DNA from: Thioflexithrix psekupsensis
GTDB taxonomy: Bacteria > Pseudomonadota > Gammaproteobacteria > Beggiatoales > Beggiatoaceae
Reading direction: 5' to 3'
DNA length: 64,000 bases
NCBI RefSeq assembly: GCF_002149925.1
Contig: NZ_MSLT01000006.1
Span: forward strand, 558,001-622,000
Positions 1 to 9,795 of this stretch are shown one piece after another. Within the stretch, counting starts at the first letter, position 1; each line of letters opens with the position of its first letter. Below the pieces are notes generated by a model. It was not told where the DNA came from. It searched no databases and was given only the letters and a program-made list of their open reading frames with translations. The translations under genes were made by a program, and so were the position numbers.

Positions 1-178
1 GATGGAATGGTATCGAGAAGGGCGTGTGCCGTTGCACACCTTACGTGCCGACATCGACTATGGCTTTGCTGAAGCAAAAACCACTTACGGCATTATTGGC
101 GTAAAAGTGTGGATTTTCAAAGGCGAAATCATCGGCAAGCAACAAGCCCAAGAAGCGATGGCTAACCGCGAGCGTTAA
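1..178 (+). CDS. rpsC: 30S ribosomal protein S3, C-terminal end (partial)
   Basis: Frame 2 is open from the window edge to a TAA at 176-178. The last about 58 residues include the typical S3 tail segments [13 protein letters not shown] and [12 protein letters not shown]3 sits at the mRNA entry channel of the small subunit and binds 16S rRNA. The start lies outside the window. It is followed after 30 bases by rplP, the usual S10-operon order. Identification is secure from sequence and context. Confidence 0.96.
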   Translation, partial: MEWYREGRVPLHTLRADIDYGFAEAKTTYGIIGVKVWIFKGEIIGKQQAQEAMANRER

Positions 179-208
179 TCGCCGTGTTCTACCAAGAGTA
201 AACCAACG

Positions 209-622
209 ATGTTACAGCCTAAACGAACAAAATTTAGAAAACAACACAAAGGCAAAAACCGCGGGCTTGCCCAACGCGGTAGCAGTGTGAGTTTTGGTGA
301 ATTTGGCCTCAAAGCCACGGGGCGCGGTCGCATTACCGCTCGGCAAATCGAAGCCGCCCGTCGTACTATTACCCGTCGCGTTAAACGGGGCGGTAAATTG
401 TGGATTCGCGTTTTTCCCGATAAACCCATTACCAAAAAACCCCTAGAAGTGCGGATGGGGAAAGGGAAAGGTAATGTGGAATACTGGGTAGCTTTGATTC
501 AACCCGGTCGTATGCTCTACGAAATTGAAGGCGTTCCTGAAGCCACAGCGCGGGAAGCCTTTCGTTTAGCCGCGGCTAAACTGTCTGTTCCAACCACATT
601 TGTCAGTCGCACGGTGATGTAA
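209..622 (+). CDS. rplP: 50S ribosomal protein L16
   Basis: 137 residues, the normal length for bacterial L16. It opens with [19 protein letters not shown], diagnostic of L16, and has the later [17 protein letters not shown] segment. L16 binds 23S rRNA near the A site and helps organise tRNA binding. It lies between rpsC and rpmC in the S10 operon and is separated from rpmC by one base, so the two are probably translationally coupled. Nothing unusual is seen. Confidence 0.98.
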   Translation: MLQPKRTKFRKQHKGKNRGLAQRGSSVSFGEFGLKATGRGRITARQIEAARRTITRRVKRGGKLWIRVFPDKPITKKPLEVRMGKGKGNVEYWVALIQPGRMLYEIEGVPEATAREAFRLAAAKLSVPTTFVSRTVM

Positions 623-623
623 T

Positions 624-818
624 ATGAAAGCCAGTGAACTCCGCGAAAAATCCGTTGCTGAATTGAATGAAGAATTACTCGCTTTAGGGCGGGAACAATT
701 CAATTTGCGGATGCAAAAAGCCAGTCAACGCCTGACCAATCCGGCGCGAATTCGTGCTGCTCGTCGTGATGTTGCGCGTATTAAAACCGTTTTGCACGAG
801 AAGAAGAAGGCAGGCTAA
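624..818 (+). CDS. rpmC: 50S ribosomal protein L29
   Basis: 64 residues, two predicted helices. The start [18 protein letters not shown] and the central [15 protein letters not shown] are typical of L29. The protein lies near the peptide exit tunnel and forms part of the docking site for trigger factor and SRP. It sits tightly between rplP (1-base gap) and rpsQ (2-base gap). Confidence 0.97.
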   Translation: MKASELREKSVAELNEELLALGREQFNLRMQKASQRLTNPARIRAARRDVARIKTVLHEKKKAG

Positions 819-820
819 AC

Positions 821-1099
821 ATGGTGACAGAATCTGAGAACACCGAAAACAAAAGCAACCGTGGCTTAACCGGCCGCGTAGTCAGCAATAAAATGAACAA
901 AACCATTACCGTGTTGATTGAACGTCGCGTCAAACACCCGAAATATGGCAAATTCATTACACGTTCTACCAAATTACACGCGCACGATGAAGAAAACACT
1001 TGTCGAGAAGGCGACATCGTGACGATTGTACAAAGCCGTCCCCTGTCAAAAACGAAGGCATGGCGTTTGGAAAGCATCGTGTCACGAGCAGAGATGTAA
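821..1099 (+). CDS. rpsQ: 30S ribosomal protein S17
   Basis: 92 residues with an OB-fold core: [20 protein letters not shown], then [20 protein letters not shown] and [17 protein letters not shown]17 is a primary 16S rRNA binder. An about 10-residue N-terminal stretch ([13 protein letters not shown]) precedes the core. In E. coli this is the last gene of the S10 operon. The 107-base gap that follows here, with a candidate promoter, fits an operon boundary at the same place. Confidence 0.97.
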   Translation: MVTESENTENKSNRGLTGRVVSNKMNKTITVLIERRVKHPKYGKFITRSTKLHAHDEENTCREGDIVTIVQSRPLSKTKAWRLESIVSRAEM

Positions 1100-1111
1100 C
1101 GACAAAAGATT

Positions 1112-1140
1112 TTGTCAATCAATGCTTTTCAAATGATACT
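1112..1140 (+). promoter_or_regulatory. candidate sigma70 promoter of the spc operon
   Basis: In the rpsQ-rplN gap, TTGTCA at 1112-1117 (5 of 6 to the -35 consensus) is followed after 17 bases by GATACT at 1135-1140 (4 of 6 to the -10 consensus). The position matches the known E. coli spc promoter between the S10 and spc operons. A hairpin (AATGATAC at 1132-1139 pairing with GTATCATT at 1148-1155) overlaps the -10 element. Function is inferred from spacing and context only. Confidence 0.5.
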
Positions 1141-1206
1141 GAATTTGGTATCATTCCAACCTTTTTTGTGGTCGGCCGTGTGCCGAACCGTTTTGGAGCG
1201 TAAAAA

Positions 1207-1575
1207 ATGATACAAATGCAATCCATGCTGGATGCCGCCGACAACAGCGGCGCACGGCGGTTAATGTGTATCAAGGTGCTGGGTGGCTCGCACCGTCGCT
1301 ATGCCCACATTGGCGACATCATCAAAGTTTCGGTGAAAGAAGCCATTCCTCGCGGCAAAGTGAAAAAGGGCGAAGTCTATAACGCTGTTGTTGTACGTAC
1401 CCGCAAAGGGGTGCGCCGTCCCGATGGTTCTTTGTTGCGTTTTGATGGCAACGCTGCGGTGTTGTTGAATAACCAAAAACAACCGATTGGTACACGTATT
1501 TTTGGGCCAGTGACCCGTGAATTGCGTACTGAACAGTTCATGAAAATTATTTCATTGGCACCCGAAGTCCTGTAA
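1207..1575 (+). CDS. rplN: 50S ribosomal protein L14
   Basis: 122 residues, the standard length. [18 protein letters not shown] and the [20 protein letters not shown] segment are diagnostic. L14 is at the subunit interface, contacts 16S helix 14 and is the docking site of the silencing factor RsfS. First gene of the spc operon, after a 107-base gap, with 12 bases before rplX. Confidence 0.98.
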   Translation: MIQMQSMLDAADNSGARRLMCIKVLGGSHRRYAHIGDIIKVSVKEAIPRGKVKKGEVYNAVVVRTRKGVRRPDGSLLRFDGNAAVLLNNQKQPIGTRIFGPVTRELRTEQFMKIISLAPEVL

Positions 1576-1587
1576 GGCGAGGCAACT

Positions 1588-1902
1588 ATGCGCAGAATTA
1601 GACGTAATGACGAAGTGATCGTCATTGCCGGTAAAGACAAAGGCAGAATCGGTAAAGTCATCCGCGTGATGGACGACCGTGTGGTGGTGGAAAACACCAA
1701 TATTGCTAAACGTCATACCCGTGCGAACCCTGTCAGCGGGCAAGCCGGCGGCATCGTAGAAAAAGAAATGCCATTGCATATTTCTAACGTTGCTTTGCTG
1801 AATCCGGTCACTGGAAAAGCCGACAAAGTCGGATTTAAATTCCTAGAAGACGGCAAAAAAGTCCGCTATTTTAAATCCAATGGCGAAGTCCTAGAGGCAT
1901 AA
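1588..1902 (+). CDS. rplX: 50S ribosomal protein L24
   Basis: 104 residues. The N-terminal KOW motif is visible as [20 protein letters not shown], followed by the [20 protein letters not shown] segment of L24. The protein starts 50S assembly by binding the 5' end of 23S rRNA. rplE begins 1 base after its stop. Normal in length and context. Confidence 0.97.
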   Translation: MRRIRRNDEVIVIAGKDKGRIGKVIRVMDDRVVVENTNIAKRHTRANPVSGQAGGIVEKEMPLHISNVALLNPVTGKADKVGFKFLEDGKKVRYFKSNGEVLEA

Positions 1903-1903
1903 G

Positions 1904-2443
1904 ATGGCAGCAAGGCTAGAAGAATTTTATAAAAGCACCGTAGTCCCCCGCTTAAAAGAGCAGTTTGGCTACAAAAGTGTGATGCAAGTTCCACGTATCG
2001 AAAAGATTACGTTAAACATGGGCTTAGGCGAAGCGGTGGGCGATAAGAAAATTATCGAACGCGCACTGGGTGATATGGTTGCCATTGCAGGACAAAAACC
2101 CGTCGTCACTAAAGCCCGTAAATCCATTGCCGGGTTTAAAATTCGTGAAGGCTGGCCGATTGGCTGTAAAGTCACATTGCGCCGTGCGCGGATGTACGAA
2201 TTTTTAGATCGTCTGGTGAGCATTGCCATGCCACGAATTCGTGATTTTCGTGGAGTCAGTGGTAAGGCGTTTGATGGTCGCGGCAACTACAGTTTAGGTA
2301 TTCGGGAGCAAATTATTTTCCCTGAAATCGATTATGACAAGATTGACGTGTTGCGTGGTTTAGATATTACAATAACCACCAGCGCGAATACTGATGCAGA
2401 AGCCAAGGCACTGTTACAAGCCTTCAGTTTCCCGTTTAAATAA
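1904..2443 (+). CDS. rplE: 50S ribosomal protein L5
   Basis: 179 residues as in E. coli L5. Signature segments are [40 protein letters not shown] and [21 protein letters not shown]5 carries 5S rRNA into the central protuberance and contacts the P-site tRNA. In E. coli, S8 represses the spc operon near the rplE start; no claim is made here for such a site. An 89-base structured spacer follows it. Confidence 0.98.
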   Translation: MAARLEEFYKSTVVPRLKEQFGYKSVMQVPRIEKITLNMGLGEAVGDKKIIERALGDMVAIAGQKPVVTKARKSIAGFKIREGWPIGCKVTLRRARMYEFLDRLVSIAMPRIRDFRGVSGKAFDGRGNYSLGIREQIIFPEIDYDKIDVLRGLDITITTSANTDAEAKALLQAFSFPFK

Positions 2444-2459
2444 TGACAAATGGGGTCTG

Positions 2460-2486
2460 AACGCCCTCCCCTATTGGGGGGGCGTT
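2460..2486 (+). other. GC-rich hairpin between rplE and rpsN
   Basis: Left arm 2460-2471, loop TATT at 2472-2475, right arm 2476-2486. Eleven base pairs form if T2467 is bulged. The flanking sequence is AT-richer. There is no U-tract directly after the right arm, so it does not look like a standard terminator. The usual rplE-rpsN spacer is only a few bases; here it is 89. It could be an mRNA processing or regulatory element. Confidence 0.6.
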
Positions 2487-2532
2487 GAAGGATTGACTTA
2501 TTTCCAAGCTGTTTTTCAAGGAACATTAGATT

Positions 2533-2838
2533 ATGGCAAAACTCTGTATGGTGAACAGAGAGATAAAGCGCGCCCGCATCGTCAGTAAACACGAGGCCAA
2601 ACGAGCTGAACTGAAAAAAGTAATCAGCAGCGTCAGTGCCACTGCGGAGCAAAAAGAGACTGCACAAATTCAATTGCAATCTCAACCGCGTGATGCCAGT
2701 CGTTGTCGGTTGCGTAATCGCTGCCGTTTGACCGGTCGTCCACACGGATACTATCGCAAATTTGGTTTAGCACGTAACAAATTGCGTGAAGAAGCGATGA
2801 AAGGAAACATTCCAGGTCTGGTTAAGGCCAGTTGGTAA
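2533..2838 (+). CDS. rpsN: 30S ribosomal protein S14 (long, zinc-free form)
   Basis: 101 residues with the E. coli-like start [13 protein letters not shown] and the C-terminal signature [20 protein letters not shown]. It lacks the paired CXXC motifs of the short zinc-binding S14, so it is the zinc-independent form. It binds 16S rRNA in the head of the 30S subunit. An AAGGA at 2518-2522 lies upstream of the ATG. rpsH follows after 21 bases. Confidence 0.97.
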   Translation: MAKLCMVNREIKRARIVSKHEAKRAELKKVISSVSATAEQKETAQIQLQSQPRDASRCRLRNRCRLTGRPHGYYRKFGLARNKLREEAMKGNIPGLVKASW

Positions 2839-2859
2839 GCGCAGAGGATTTAATCAAAA

Positions 2860-3252
2860 ATGAGTATGTCTGATCCCATCGCTGATATGCTGACTCACAT
2901 TCGTAACGGTCAAACCGCGAAAAAAGCAACCGTCGTGATGCCTTCTTCCAAGAAGAAAGTGGCCATCGCACAATTGTTAAAAGATGAAGGTTATATCAGT
3001 GATTTTAGTGTGTCTGAGGATGCCAAACCTCAGCTTAAAGTGGTTCTCAAATATTATCAAGGTCGTCCTGTCATCACACTGTTAAAGCGGGTGAGCCGTC
3101 CGGGCTTGCGTATTTACAAGTCTAAAGATCAACTTCCCAACGTGTTAGGGGGATTGGGTATTGCTGTCGTGTCAACCTCTAAGGGGATTATGACCGACCG
3201 TGCTGCGCGATCTGCGGGACACGGTGGTGAAGTGATATGTTACGTTTCTTAA
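2860..3252 (+). CDS. rpsH: 30S ribosomal protein S8
   Basis: 130 residues. [18 protein letters not shown] and the C-terminal [20 protein letters not shown] block are diagnostic. S8 binds the central domain of 16S rRNA and, in E. coli, also represses spc-operon mRNA. The order rpsN-rpsH-rplF is conserved here. Confidence 0.98.
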   Translation: MSMSDPIADMLTHIRNGQTAKKATVVMPSSKKKVAIAQLLKDEGYISDFSVSEDAKPQLKVVLKYYQGRPVITLLKRVSRPGLRIYKSKDQLPNVLGGLGIAVVSTSKGIMTDRAARSAGHGGEVICYVS

Positions 3253-3267
3253 CCGTGTGGGTGTGCG

Positions 3268-3804
3268 ATGTCAAGAATTGCTAAAAGTCCAATTACTGTG
3301 CCTAAAGACGTAACTGTCAACCTAGAGGTACAACAACTGACCGTCAACAGCAAACGTGGCGAATTAAGCCACAGCATTCATCCCAGCGTGCGCGTGGCGA
3401 TGAATGAAGGCGTGTTGACCTTTACTCCCACCGATGACAGCGCGGAAGCAGATGCCTTTGCCGGCACCACGCGAGCGTTGGTCAATAATATGATTATTGG
3501 TCTAAGTCGTGGTTTTGAACGCAAATTAACGTTAGTGGGTGTGGGTTATCGGGCGCAGTTGAAAGACAGCAAATTATTAAGTCTGTCTTTAGGCTACTCG
3601 CATCCGGTGGAGTATCCGATTCCAGAAGGCATCACCATTGAGTCCCCCTCACAAACTGAAGTGATTGTGAAAGGTGCGGATAAGCAATTGGTCGGGCAAG
3701 TGGCTGCGAATATTCGCAGTTTCCGTCCACCAGAGCCGTATAAGGGCAAAGGTGTGCGTTATGCCGATGAAGTCATCATCATGAAAGAAGCCAAGAAGAA
3801 GTAG
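3268..3804 (+). CDS. rplF: 50S ribosomal protein L6
   Basis: 178 residues with the duplicated L6 fold. The N-terminal MSRIAKSPITVPKDVTVNLE and the C-terminal RPPEPYKGKGVRYADEVI are both signature segments. L6 binds 23S rRNA near the sarcin-ricin loop and the factor-binding site. It is followed after 9 bases by rplR. Confidence 0.98.
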   Translation: MSRIAKSPITVPKDVTVNLEVQQLTVNSKRGELSHSIHPSVRVAMNEGVLTFTPTDDSAEADAFAGTTRALVNNMIIGLSRGFERKLTLVGVGYRAQLKDSKLLSLSLGYSHPVEYPIPEGITIESPSQTEVIVKGADKQLVGQVAANIRSFRPPEPYKGKGVRYADEVIIMKEAKKK

Positions 3805-3813
3805 GTAGCCTCG

Positions 3814-4167
3814 ATGGACAAAAAAACAACCCGTTTACGTCGCGCTCGTCGTACTCGTGCCAAAATCCGGGAATTGGGCGTGCATCGCTTGTGTATTCAT
3901 AAAACACCGCGGCACATCTATGCCCAGCTAATCGCACCCACCGGCTCGGCCGTTTTGGCCAGTGCATCCACTTTGGACAAAGCGTTCAAAGAAACCGGTG
4001 CTTATAGTGGTAACGTGGATGCCGCCACGTGGGTGGGCAAGGCCATCGCCGAACGTGCTAAAGCCACTGGAATCACCGTGGTGGCATTTGATCGGGCTGG
4101 TTTTAAATATCATGGTCGGATCAAAGCGTTAGCCGATGCGGCGCGTGAATCTGGTCTCAGCTTCTAG
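3814..4167 (+). CDS. rplR: 50S ribosomal protein L18
   Basis: 117 residues, identical in length to E. coli L18. The basic N-terminus ([18 protein letters not shown]), the [19 protein letters not shown] strand pair and the C-terminal [20 protein letters not shown] segment identify it. It binds 5S rRNA with L5. An 10-base gap separates it from rpsE. Confidence 0.98.
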   Translation: MDKKTTRLRRARRTRAKIRELGVHRLCIHKTPRHIYAQLIAPTGSAVLASASTLDKAFKETGAYSGNVDAATWVGKAIAERAKATGITVVAFDRAGFKYHGRIKALADAARESGLSF

Positions 4168-4177
4168 GTAATGGCAA

Positions 4178-4687
4178 ATGGCGAATTACGACGTACAAAC
4201 CAGTAAAAATGACGATCTCGTTGAAAAATTAGTGACCGTGAATCGCGTCGCCAAAGTGGTTAAAGGTGGACGAATTTTCAGTTTCACCGCATTGACCGTG
4301 GTTGGAGATGGCAAGGGTAAAGTGGGTTTCGGCTATGGCAAGGCCCGCGAAGTTCCCGCTGCGATTCAAAAAGCAATGGAAAATGCCCGTAAAAACATGA
4401 AAACAGTCCCGTTAAACGGCACAACCTTGCATTATCCCAGTACTTCTCGTCACGGTGCAGCTAAAGTTTACATGCAACCGGCTTCAGAAGGGACAGGAAT
4501 TATTGCGGGTGGAGCGATGCGGGCTGTCTTTGACGCATTAGGTGTGCGCGATGTGTTGGCAAAATCGATTGGTTCTTCCAACCCTATGAACGTGGTACGT
4601 GCCACTTTCAAAGGACTACAGCAGATGCAAAGTCCAGATGCCATCGCCGCCAAACGCGGTAAAACGCTTGAAGAGATTCGCAGCTAG
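4178..4687 (+). CDS. rpsE: 30S ribosomal protein S5
   Basis: 169 residues. The double-stranded-RNA-binding-like N-domain [20 protein letters not shown] is followed by [20 protein letters not shown] and the [17 protein letters not shown]-domain. S5 acts in decoding fidelity and mRNA unwinding at the entry site. rpmD normally follows within a few bases; here a 160-base non-coding spacer separates them. Confidence 0.98.
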   Translation: MANYDVQTSKNDDLVEKLVTVNRVAKVVKGGRIFSFTALTVVGDGKGKVGFGYGKAREVPAAIQKAMENARKNMKTVPLNGTTLHYPSTSRHGAAKVYMQPASEGTGIIAGGAMRAVFDALGVRDVLAKSIGSSNPMNVVRATFKGLQQMQSPDAIAAKRGKTLEEIRS

Positions 4688-4847
4688 TCTCGGCTTGCAT
4701 TGCAGTCAACACAACAGTCTCGCCGCTTCAGGCGGTCGAGAGCGGTCTAACCAACGTAGCAAGACAGAAAACGGAGGAAGCGAGACAGGCGGCAAATTGC
4801 CGATGCTATCCCTCTTCGATTGAGCGAAGAGTCTCGCGTACAGTGTG
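4688..4847 (+). other. 160-base structured spacer inside the spc operon
   Basis: No plausible gene is seen between rpsE and rpmD. Three hairpins are visible. One is TCTCG-CCGC (4718-4726) with GCGG-T-CGAGA (4732-4741). One is the near-palindrome CGGCAAATTGCCG at about 4791. One is CTCTTCG pairing with CGAAGAG at about 4811-4830. In E. coli the gap is about 3 bases. The spacer may be an RNA regulatory element or an old insertion. Confidence 0.55.
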
Positions 4848-5030
4848 ATGAGCAAAAAGTTGAAAGTCACGCAAATTCGCAGTATCCATGGACGTTTACC
4901 TAAACATAAAGCCTGTGTGGCCGGTTTGGGCTTGCGTCGTATGCACCACAGCGTTGAACTCGATGATACTCCCGCAATCCGCGGTATGATCAACAAAGTC
5001 TCCTATCTGCTAAAAGTAGAGGAAGTGTGA
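4848..5030 (+). CDS. rpmD: 50S ribosomal protein L30
   Basis: 60 residues from ATG 4848. An in-frame GTG lies one codon earlier, but the conserved start is [12 protein letters not shown]. The [20 protein letters not shown] block and the [12 protein letters not shown] end are diagnostic. L30 binds 23S rRNA domain II. rplO starts one base after the stop. Confidence 0.97.
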   Translation: MSKKLKVTQIRSIHGRLPKHKACVAGLGLRRMHHSVELDDTPAIRGMINKVSYLLKVEEV

Positions 5031-5031
5031 G

Positions 5032-5466
5032 ATGTTTTTAAACACATTGAAACCGGCTGAAGGATCAAAACCCGTCGCCAAACGAGTAGGACGTGGAATT
5101 GGTTCTGGCTTGGGTAAAACTTGCGGACGCGGTCACAAAGGACAAACTTCGCGTGCTGGCGGCTTCCATAAAGTGGGTTTTGAAGGCGGTCAAATGCCAT
5201 TACAACGCCGCTTGCCTAAAGTGGGTTTTATTTCCCGTACTGCGCGGGCGCGGTCTGAAGTTCGTTTACACGAATTGGCGCGTGTCAGCCAAAGCCCTAT
5301 TGATTTGGCCGCACTGAAAGCAGCAGGGGTTGTGCCTCGTTACTGTGAACATGCCAAAGTGATCGCTTCTGGCAAAATAACTACCGCGGTTCAGTTAAAA
5401 GGAATCGCAGTCACCCCCGGCGCACGAAGCGCAATTGAAGCGGCTGGCGGCAGCATCGAGGACTAA
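5032..5466 (+). CDS. rplO: 50S ribosomal protein L15
   Basis: 144 residues. A glycine- and arginine-rich N-terminal arm ([20 protein letters not shown]) precedes the globular C-terminal part. L15 is a late-assembly protein that threads through 23S rRNA. Its stop codon is directly abutted by the GTG start of secY, implying coupled translation. Confidence 0.97.
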   Translation: MFLNTLKPAEGSKPVAKRVGRGIGSGLGKTCGRGHKGQTSRAGGFHKVGFEGGQMPLQRRLPKVGFISRTARARSEVRLHELARVSQSPIDLAALKAAGVVPRYCEHAKVIASGKITTAVQLKGIAVTPGARSAIEAAGGSIED

Positions 5467-6795
5467 GTGGCTATTAACACCGCAGAGTTAGCCCGATTGG
5501 GCAGACTGGACGAATTAAAGCATCGCTTGCTGTTTTTGCTAGGTGCGATTGTGGTGTTTCGGATCGGGACGTTCATTCCCGTGCCGGGCATTGACCCGGT
5601 GGCGTTGCAACAAATGTTTGAAGCCCAACGTGGCACTATTTTGGACATGTTTAATATGTTCTCTGGTGGTGCGTTGGAGCGGTTCTCTGTATTTGCTTTG
5701 GGCATTATGCCTTATATTTCGGCTTCAATTATCATGCAACTGCTCACCGCAGTGCATCCAAAACTGGAGCAGTTGAAAAAAGAAGGCGAATCCGGACGGC
5801 GCAAAATTACTCAATATACCCGTTATTTCACCTTAGTATTAGCCACATTCCAATCCATTGGGGTGGCGATTGCCTTAGAAAGTCAAAACGTGGTGATTGA
5901 TGCAGGGATCGCTTTTCGGATCACTGCGGCATTAACCCTCGTGACTGGCACCATGTTTTTAATGTGGTTGGGTGAACAGATTACGGAACGGGGAATTGGT
6001 AATGGGATTTCCATGATCATTTTCGTGGGGATTGTGGCAGGATTACCCGCTGCAATCGGCGGAACGTTGGAACTCTCGCGCACCGGACAATTGCACTTTT
6101 TCACCTTGATTTTGTTGTTGATCATCGTGTTATTGGTGACTGCTTTCGTGGTCTTTGTCGAACGCGGACAACGGCGAATTACGGTAAACTATGCCAAGCG
6201 TCAAGTCGGTAATAAAGTTTATGCCGGTCAAACCAGTCATTTGCCCTTAAAACTCAACATGGCTGGCGTGATTCCACCGATTTTTGCTTCAAGTATCATT
6301 CTGTTCCCTGCGACCTTGGGGGGCTGGTTTGGTAGTGCAGAAGGCATGACGTGGTTACAAAATCTGTCACAAACGCTGTCACCGGGTCAGCCATTGTATG
6401 TCATGTTATTTGCGGTGGCGATCATTTTTTTCTGCTTTTTCTATACGGCATTGATGTTTAACCCGAAAGAAACTGCGGATAATTTGAAAAAGTCGGGAGC
6501 TTTTATTCCCGGCGTGCGTCCCGGACGACAAACGGCTGAGTACATTGATAAAGTGATGTCACGTTTGACCATGGCAGGGGCTATTTACATTACAGCGGTC
6601 TGTTTACTGCCTGAATTTTTAAATCTGCAATGGAATGTTCCGTTTTATTTTGGGGGAACGTCTTTGTTGATTATTGTGGTGGTGGTAATGGATTTTATGG
6701 CGCAGGTGCAGGCGCATTTGATGTCGCACCAATACGAAGGCTTAATGAAGAAGGCAAACCTGAAAGGGGGCGGCCGCAATCCTTTGTTGCGTTAA
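5467..6795 (+). CDS. secY: protein translocase subunit SecY
   Basis: 442 residues starting at GTG, which directly follows the rplO stop. Ten membrane segments are visible. Family blocks include [16 protein letters not shown] near residue 36, the plug/TM2 region [17 protein letters not shown] near 77, [17 protein letters not shown] near 178, and the C-terminal [18 protein letters not shown]. With SecE and SecG it forms the inner-membrane channel for Sec-dependent export and insertion. Last large gene of the spc operon; rpmJ follows. Confidence 0.98.
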   Translation: MAINTAELARLGRLDELKHRLLFLLGAIVVFRIGTFIPVPGIDPVALQQMFEAQRGTILDMFNMFSGGALERFSVFALGIMPYISASIIMQLLTAVHPKLEQLKKEGESGRRKITQYTRYFTLVLATFQSIGVAIALESQNVVIDAGIAFRITAALTLVTGTMFLMWLGEQITERGIGNGISMIIFVGIVAGLPAAIGGTLELSRTGQLHFFTLILLLIIVLLVTAFVVFVERGQRRITVNYAKRQVGNKVYAGQTSHLPLKLNMAGVIPPIFASSIILFPATLGGWFGSAEGMTWLQNLSQTLSPGQPLYVMLFAVAIIFFCFFYTALMFNPKETADNLKKSGAFIPGVRPGRQTAEYIDKVMSRLTMAGAIYITAVCLLPEFLNLQWNVPFYFGGTSLLIIVVVVMDFMAQVQAHLMSHQYEGLMKKANLKGGGRNPLLR

Positions 6796-6860
6796 AAGCG
6801 AAATGATTGGCGTATTATTTAATAATACGCTATCGTGAATCAGAGTTGGAGTAGAAATCG

Positions 6861-6974
6861 ATGAAAGTCAGAGCGTCTGTAAAAAGAATTTGTCGCAACT
6901 GCAAGATCATCAAACGTAAAGGGATTGTCCGTGTGATCTGCACTGATGCACGTCACAAACAACGACAAGGCTAA
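6861..6974 (+). CDS. rpmJ: 50S ribosomal protein L36
   Basis: A 37-residue ORF starting [15 protein letters not shown] with the zinc ligands Cys11, Cys14, Cys27 and His32 all present, so it is the zinc-binding (C+) form. L36 is the smallest 50S protein. It lies 65 bases after secY and ends the spc operon, as in E. coli. Confidence 0.95.
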   Translation: MKVRASVKRICRNCKIIKRKGIVRVICTDARHKQRQG

Positions 6975-7261
6975 CGTTTGTCAGTATCCATCATTTCCTC
7001 AGTGGGATAATGGAGAACTGAAAATTATCGCGGCCGAATTTGGGAACTTACCTCAAGTGGTTCAGGTGCCATAGCCCATCACGGTGGTGATGTGAATGCA
7101 GCGATTAAACCCACTCCCCTGTGTGTTTCTGTCGCGTTTCTTGTGGAAAAATGACACTTGGGTTTATCCCCAAAAGTGAGTCTGCCCCTGATACTCGGCG
7201 GAAACCCACCTTAACTTGTGGGTTGAGTTGGTTTACCTAGTTTAAGAAAACGGAGAAAAGA
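6975..7261 (+). promoter_or_regulatory. alpha-operon leader with several hairpins
   Basis: 287 bases without a credible gene between rpmJ and rpsM. Visible stems include CATCAC/GTGATG at about 7077-7092, CACTT-GGG/CCC-AAGTG at about 7156-7179, and the perfect 7-bp stem AACCCAC (7203-7209) with GTGGGTT (7218-7224) just upstream of the rpsM ribosome binding site (CGGAG at 7251). In E. coli, S4 represses the alpha operon by binding a pseudoknot at the rpsM start. This leader is the natural place for such a site, but the match is inference. Confidence 0.45.
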
Positions 7262-7618
7262 ATGGCACGTATTGCCGGTATTAATATCCCAGTGCAGAAA
7301 CATGCCGTCATTGCACTGACCTCGATTTATGGCATCGGCCCGACCCGCGCAAAGGCCATTTGCCAAGCCACAGGCATTGCCCCCGACACGAAAATTAAAG
7401 ACCTCGATGAAGGTCAATTAGAAGCGTTACGTGGTGAAGTCGCTAAATACAATGTGGAAGGTGACTTGCGCCGTGAAATTTCCATGAACATTAAACGGTT
7501 AATGGATTTAGGATGTTATCGTGGCTTGCGTCATCGTCGTGGTCTACCTGTACGCGGTCAACGGACTCGCACCAATGCGCGGACACGTAAAGGTCCCCGT
7601 AAAGCGATTCGTAAATAA
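7262..7618 (+). CDS. rpsM: 30S ribosomal protein S13
   Basis: 118 residues. [20 protein letters not shown], the helix-two-turn-helix block [18 protein letters not shown] and the basic tail [20 protein letters not shown] are diagnostic. S13 contacts P-site tRNA and forms intersubunit bridges with L5. First gene of the alpha operon; a clear CGGAG precedes the ATG. Confidence 0.98.
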   Translation: MARIAGINIPVQKHAVIALTSIYGIGPTRAKAICQATGIAPDTKIKDLDEGQLEALRGEVAKYNVEGDLRREISMNIKRLMDLGCYRGLRHRRGLPVRGQRTRTNARTRKGPRKAIRK

Positions 7619-7695
7619 AGCCTTGCGTTAGTTGACGGTGGCATGGCGTGCTGTGGCACTTCAACTGACATGAAAAGAACTCTTCAGGAATTGTT

Positions 7696-8091
7696 ATGGC
7701 AAAAGTAGCTTCTCAACGCGTTGCTCGTAAAAAAGTTAAAAAAAGCGTCACCGACGGCATTGTGCATGTCCATGCCTCGTTTAATAACACCATCATCACC
7801 ATCACTGACCGTCAAGGGAATACTTTAGGTTGGGCAACTTCAGGTGGCAGTGGTTTCCGTGGTTCACGTAAAAGCACGCCCTTTGCAGCGCAGGTTGCCG
7901 CCGAACGAGTGGGTAATGTGGTCAAAGAATTTGGGGTTAAAAATTTAGAAGTGCGGATTAAAGGACCCGGTCCAGGACGTGAATCTACCGTGCGGGCATT
8001 ACATGCCAACGGATTTAAGATCACCAGCATCACTGATGTCACCCCGATTCCGCACAATGGATGCCGCCCCCCCAAACGGCGACGTGTTTAA
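7696..8091 (+). CDS. rpsK: 30S ribosomal protein S11
   Basis: 131 residues. The [15 protein letters not shown]-like block ([18 protein letters not shown]), [20 protein letters not shown] and the C-terminal [15 protein letters not shown] are signatures of S11, a platform protein near the mRNA exit. The 77-base gap from rpsM contains a 9-bp stem (7627-7635 with 7661-7669). Confidence 0.98.
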   Translation: MAKVASQRVARKKVKKSVTDGIVHVHASFNNTIITITDRQGNTLGWATSGGSGFRGSRKSTPFAAQVAAERVGNVVKEFGVKNLEVRIKGPGPGRESTVRALHANGFKITSITDVTPIPHNGCRPPKRRRV

Positions 8092-8109
8092 ATTCAGGAG
8101 TGAAAGGGA

Positions 8110-8730
8110 ATGGCGAGATATTTAGGCCCCAAATGTAAGTTAAGTCGTCGTGAAGGTACAGACCTCTATTTGAAAGGTCGTTCGCGTGCGTTAGACACCA
8201 AATGTAAATTAGATAAAACCCCCGGTCAGCATGGGGATAAACGCCAACGTTTGTCCGATTATGCTGCGCAGTTGCGGGAAAAGCAAAAATTACGTCGTAT
8301 TTATGGCGTGTTAGAGCGTCAGTTCCGTAATTATTACCAAAAAGCCAGTGCGCAAAAAGGCTCTACCGGTGAAAATTTATTGCGTCTATTAGAATGCCGC
8401 TTGGACAATGTGGTGTATCGCATGGGTTTTGCGGCCACTCGTGCTGAAGCGCGGCAATTGGTGAGTCACAAAGCGGTTTTGATCAATGGTCAGAGCGTGA
8501 ACATTCCTTCGTACCAAGTCAAGCCCAGTGATGAAATTCGTATTCGTGAGAAAAGCCAGAAACAATTGCGCATTACCAGTGCATTGGATACGGCTGCACA
8601 ATATGGCTTTCCTGAATGGGTTGATGTTGATGTTAAGGGCATGAAGGGTATTTTCAAAGCGGCCCCCGAGCGCATGGAACTGCCCAGCGAGATTAATGAA
8701 CAACTGGTCGTTGAGTTGTACTCGAAGTAA
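8110..8730 (+). CDS. rpsD: 30S ribosomal protein S4
   Basis: 206 residues, close to E. coli S4 throughout: [40 protein letters not shown], and the S4 RNA-binding domain around [19 protein letters not shown] (residues 105-125). S4 nucleates 30S assembly. In enterobacteria it also represses the alpha operon and takes part in rRNA antitermination. Normal order between rpsK and rpoA. Confidence 0.98.
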   Translation: MARYLGPKCKLSRREGTDLYLKGRSRALDTKCKLDKTPGQHGDKRQRLSDYAAQLREKQKLRRIYGVLERQFRNYYQKASAQKGSTGENLLRLLECRLDNVVYRMGFAATRAEARQLVSHKAVLINGQSVNIPSYQVKPSDEIRIREKSQKQLRITSALDTAAQYGFPEWVDVDVKGMKGIFKAAPERMELPSEINEQLVVELYSK

Positions 8731-8757
8731 TCCTGATCCACTGTACAAGAGGGGATT

Positions 8758-9762
8758 ATGCAATCATCCGGTGTAATGGAATTATTAAAACCCCGTATCG
8801 TTGATGTAAAACATGTCAGCGATACCGTCGCCAAAGTCACACTGGAACCTTTGGACCGTGGTTTTGGGCATACTTTAGGCAATGCCCTGCGTCGTGTTTT
8901 ACTGTCATCTTTGACGGGTGCTGCGGTAGTGGAAGTGGCCATTGATGGCGTACTGCACGAATACACTACAATTGAAGGTGTACAAGAAGATGTCACCGAT
9001 ATTTTGTTAAATCTTAAAGGATTGGCCATTCGGATGCACGGGCGCAATGAGGTTGAGTTGCGATTAAGCAAAGCCGGCCCAGGGCCGGTGCGTGCTTCGG
9101 ATATTGTCTTAGATCATGATGTAGAAATTCTCAATCCTGAGCATTTAATCGCGCATCTGACCAAATCGGGCGAATTAAACATGACCCTTAAAATCATGTT
9201 AGGCCGGGGGTATCAAGCCGTCGGTCAACGCCAGCGAGATGATGATCATGATGGTACGATTGGCACGCTGAAATTGGATGCTTCTTTTAGTCCCGTGTCG
9301 CGGGTGACGTATTCAGTTGAGCGGGCGCGGGTAGAACAACGCACTGATTTGGATAAGCTGATCATTGAGTTAGAAACCAATGGTACGGTAGACCCAGAAT
9401 CAGCGATTCGCCAAGCCGCCACCATTTTGCAAAATCAATTGTCAGTGATCGTTGATTTACAAGGTGATATTACAACCGAAGAGCCAGAACCCGAAATTGA
9501 TATTGATCCGATTTTGTTGCGTCCGGTTGACGAGTTGGAATTGACAGTGCGTTCAGCCAATTGTCTCAAAGCGGAAAACATACATCATATCGGCGATTTG
9601 ATTCAGAAAACAGAAAATGAACTGTTAAAAACGCCTAATTTGGGCAAAAAATCGCTGACAGAGATTAAAGATGTACTGGCTTCCAAGGGCTTATCGTTGG
9701 GTATGCGTTTAGAAAATTGGCCGCCGCCCAACTTGTATGATGAACAGAAAAGCAGTAGCTGA
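8758..9762 (+). CDS. rpoA: RNA polymerase subunit alpha
   Basis: 334 residues. The N-terminal dimerisation domain contains [20 protein letters not shown] near residues 32-51. The C-terminal domain contains [19 protein letters not shown] near 261-280 and ends [10 protein letters not shown]. The alpha dimer is the platform for polymerase assembly, and the C-domain binds UP elements and activators. It lies between rpsD and rplQ as usual. Confidence 0.98.
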   Translation: MQSSGVMELLKPRIVDVKHVSDTVAKVTLEPLDRGFGHTLGNALRRVLLSSLTGAAVVEVAIDGVLHEYTTIEGVQEDVTDILLNLKGLAIRMHGRNEVELRLSKAGPGPVRASDIVLDHDVEILNPEHLIAHLTKSGELNMTLKIMLGRGYQAVGQRQRDDDHDGTIGTLKLDASFSPVSRVTYSVERARVEQRTDLDKLIIELETNGTVDPESAIRQAATILQNQLSVIVDLQGDITTEEPEPEIDIDPILLRPVDELELTVRSANCLKAENIHHIGDLIQKTENELLKTPNLGKKSLTEIKDVLASKGLSLGMRLENWPPPNLYDEQKSSS

Positions 9763-9795
9763 TCAAGTTACTCTATTGATTTAGGATAAGTTATT

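Noticed and set aside
1000-1203. Plus-strand frame overlapping the end of rpsQ
   Set aside because: Off-frame shadow of rpsQ running into the promoter gap.
2394-2588. Plus-strand frame across the rplE/rpsN junction
   Set aside because: It is a shadow overlapping rplE and rpsN, spanning the hairpin spacer.
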